Below, piece after piece: positions 62,627 through 64,000 of a DNA stretch of 64,000 bases (the stretch's first letter is position 1; every line of letters begins with the position of its first letter). The notes below the pieces were generated by a model that saw nothing but the letters and a program-made list of their open reading frames with translations, did no database searches and was not told the origin of the DNA. The stretch is from Lachnospiraceae bacterium (GTDB taxonomy: Bacteria; Bacillota; Clostridia; Lachnospirales; Lachnospiraceae), in the NCBI GenBank assembly GCA_021442455.1, contig JABUSY010000021.1, positions 80,630 to 144,629 of the forward strand. The letters are read 5' to 3'. Both the position numbers and the translations under genes were made by a program.

Positions 62627-64000
62627 ATGAGTGAAGAATTCAATAAAGAAGCACATCATGAAAATGTAGTCGATGATGCGTTGCATACCGAAGCATCGGA
62701 AAGAACGCAGAACCAGATGTCGTCTGATTTTCAGTCAGGCCAGGGGACAACATATAGCTGGGTAAATCCAAAGATTCGGCAAGGTGCGAGTAACAGCAGT
62801 AGTGAGGACAGATATCTCTGGAACAATGAATCGGAAAATTTTTGGAAAACAAATACAAACGCTGATCCTTCGCCAAGCCAGGATCAGGAGAAACAGAGTC
62901 AAGGAAGTCAGCAGATGCAAAATCAGCTCAATGATCAAATAAATGATCAAAATAAACAGAAAGATCAGTGTTCTACTTATCAGAAAGGCGAGGATACGAT
63001 GTCAGGAATAGCTGGACGTAAAACAAAAAAAGTTGAAGCTAAAAAGCTCATGAGTACCGGTAAGAGATGGGTGATAAATGTAGTCATGGCATTAGTATTT
63101 GGATTGATAGCCGGGTCTGTATTTTATGGAGTGAATATCGTGAGCAATGCATTCAGCAGACGGTCAGATGTTACAAAAAACACATCCATGCCTGCTCGGA
63201 TTCCTAATACGGATATAGTGGACAATTCAAAAACAGATTCGACCGACACGAATGCAAATTCAGGTTCTGTGTCGTCGGTAGTGGAAAATGCAATGCCTTC
63301 ATTGGTTACGATTGCTACGATGTCGCTAGAAGAGATGCGGAATTTCTTTGGAGGCACTCAGTCCTATCAGGTAGAAGGTGCGGGCAGTGGTGTGATTGTC
63401 GGGGAAAATGAGACAGAATTATTAATTGCAACTAATAATCATGTTATCAGCGGAGCCACCAGTCTGTCAGTGGGATTCATTGATGAAACTAGCACTGAAG
63501 CTAAGATTAAAGGTGCAGATGCCAGTAAAGATTTGGCAATTGTTACAGTCAAATTGGAGAATATTTCGAAAGAGACTATGAAGAAAATTAAGGTGGCAAC
63601 ACTGGGCAATTCAGATAAGTTGACTTTAGGCGAGAAGGTTGTGGCAATCGGAAATGCTTTGGGGTATGGCTAGTCAGTAACTAGCGGTTACGTTAGTGCG
63701 TTAAACCGTGATCTTACTTTCTCAGATAGAGAAGGAGGTACGTTTACATCTACTGGTTTGATTCAGACAGATGCAGCAATTAACTGCGGAAATAGCGGCG
63801 GTGCTCTGTTGAATATGAAGGGTGAGCTGGTTGGAATTAACGAAGTGAAGAGTGCTATGACCTCTTTGGGGACAGCTGTTGACGGTATTGCTTTTGCAAT
63901 TCCGATTTCCAAAGCCGAGCCTATTCTGAAAGAGCTAATGACTCTGACTACGCGTGAGAAAGTTAGTCGAGATCATAAAGCGTATCTTGGGGTAATTTGT
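62627..64000 (+). pseudogene. HtrA/DegP-like trypsin-family protease with one in-frame TAG (63671-63673); runs off window end
   Basis: N-terminal cytoplasmic region and TM, His motif 'TNNHVIS', Asp motif 'DLAIV', then 'AIGNALGYG*SVTSGYVSALNRDL...QTDAAINCGNSGGALLNMKGELVGIN' with the Ser motif in the same frame beyond the TAG. Confidence 0.88.

Noticed and set aside
1-64000. Global TAG-to-sense recoding
   Set aside because: Several genes (dacF, ATP-grasp fusion, second DMT gene, LCP) end at TAG, three of them with no plausible extension, so TAG still acts as a stop. Only local readthrough or recent amber mutation is proposed.
1-64000. CRISPR arrays, rRNA or tRNA genes, insertion sequences
   Set aside because: No regular direct repeats, no rRNA-like sequence, no cloverleaf with a T-loop GGTTCRANYCC motif and no transposase-like ORF were found by eye. 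Eroded gaps look like decayed single-copy genes rather than mobile elements.

Overview
AT-rich Firmicute (Lachnospiraceae/Clostridia-like) chromosomal window. By position, roughly 30% of it is eroded, formerly coding sequence lying between intact genes. Intact blocks, in order: a MurE-like ligase; divergent argG / argC-argJ-argB-argD with a readable divergent promoter region; holA and rpsT; lepA-hemW; uvrA with a putative SOS box; cdaA with a short cdaR; a DacF-type carboxypeptidase; and a large cell-surface polysaccharide cluster (about 31-57 kb). The cluster contains YfhO, an ATP-grasp::PLP-enzyme fusion, a WbqC-like protein, a pair of small DMT transporters, an ArnC/CsbB-like GT2, a WecE-like aminotransferase, several glycosyltransferases, an initiating sugar transferase, LCP, rfbD/B/A/C and Wzm/Wzt. 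After it come glmS and an HtrA-like protease that runs off the window end. Reading the gaps in all frames, I recognise relics of a LacI-type regulator, HPr and PTS Enzyme I, a sensor histidine kinase, comEC, gpr, spoIIP, mreB/mbl, recD2 and comF. This points to loss of sporulation, competence and PTS functions while arginine synthesis and surface glycans are kept. Main leads: (1) a candidate three-component surface-glycan decoration system built around the ATP-grasp::PLP fusion and WbqC; (2) in-frame amber (TAG) codons in otherwise intact rfbC and htrA, and possibly at the end of dacF. All assignments come from reading the sequence and motif memory; no searches were run.
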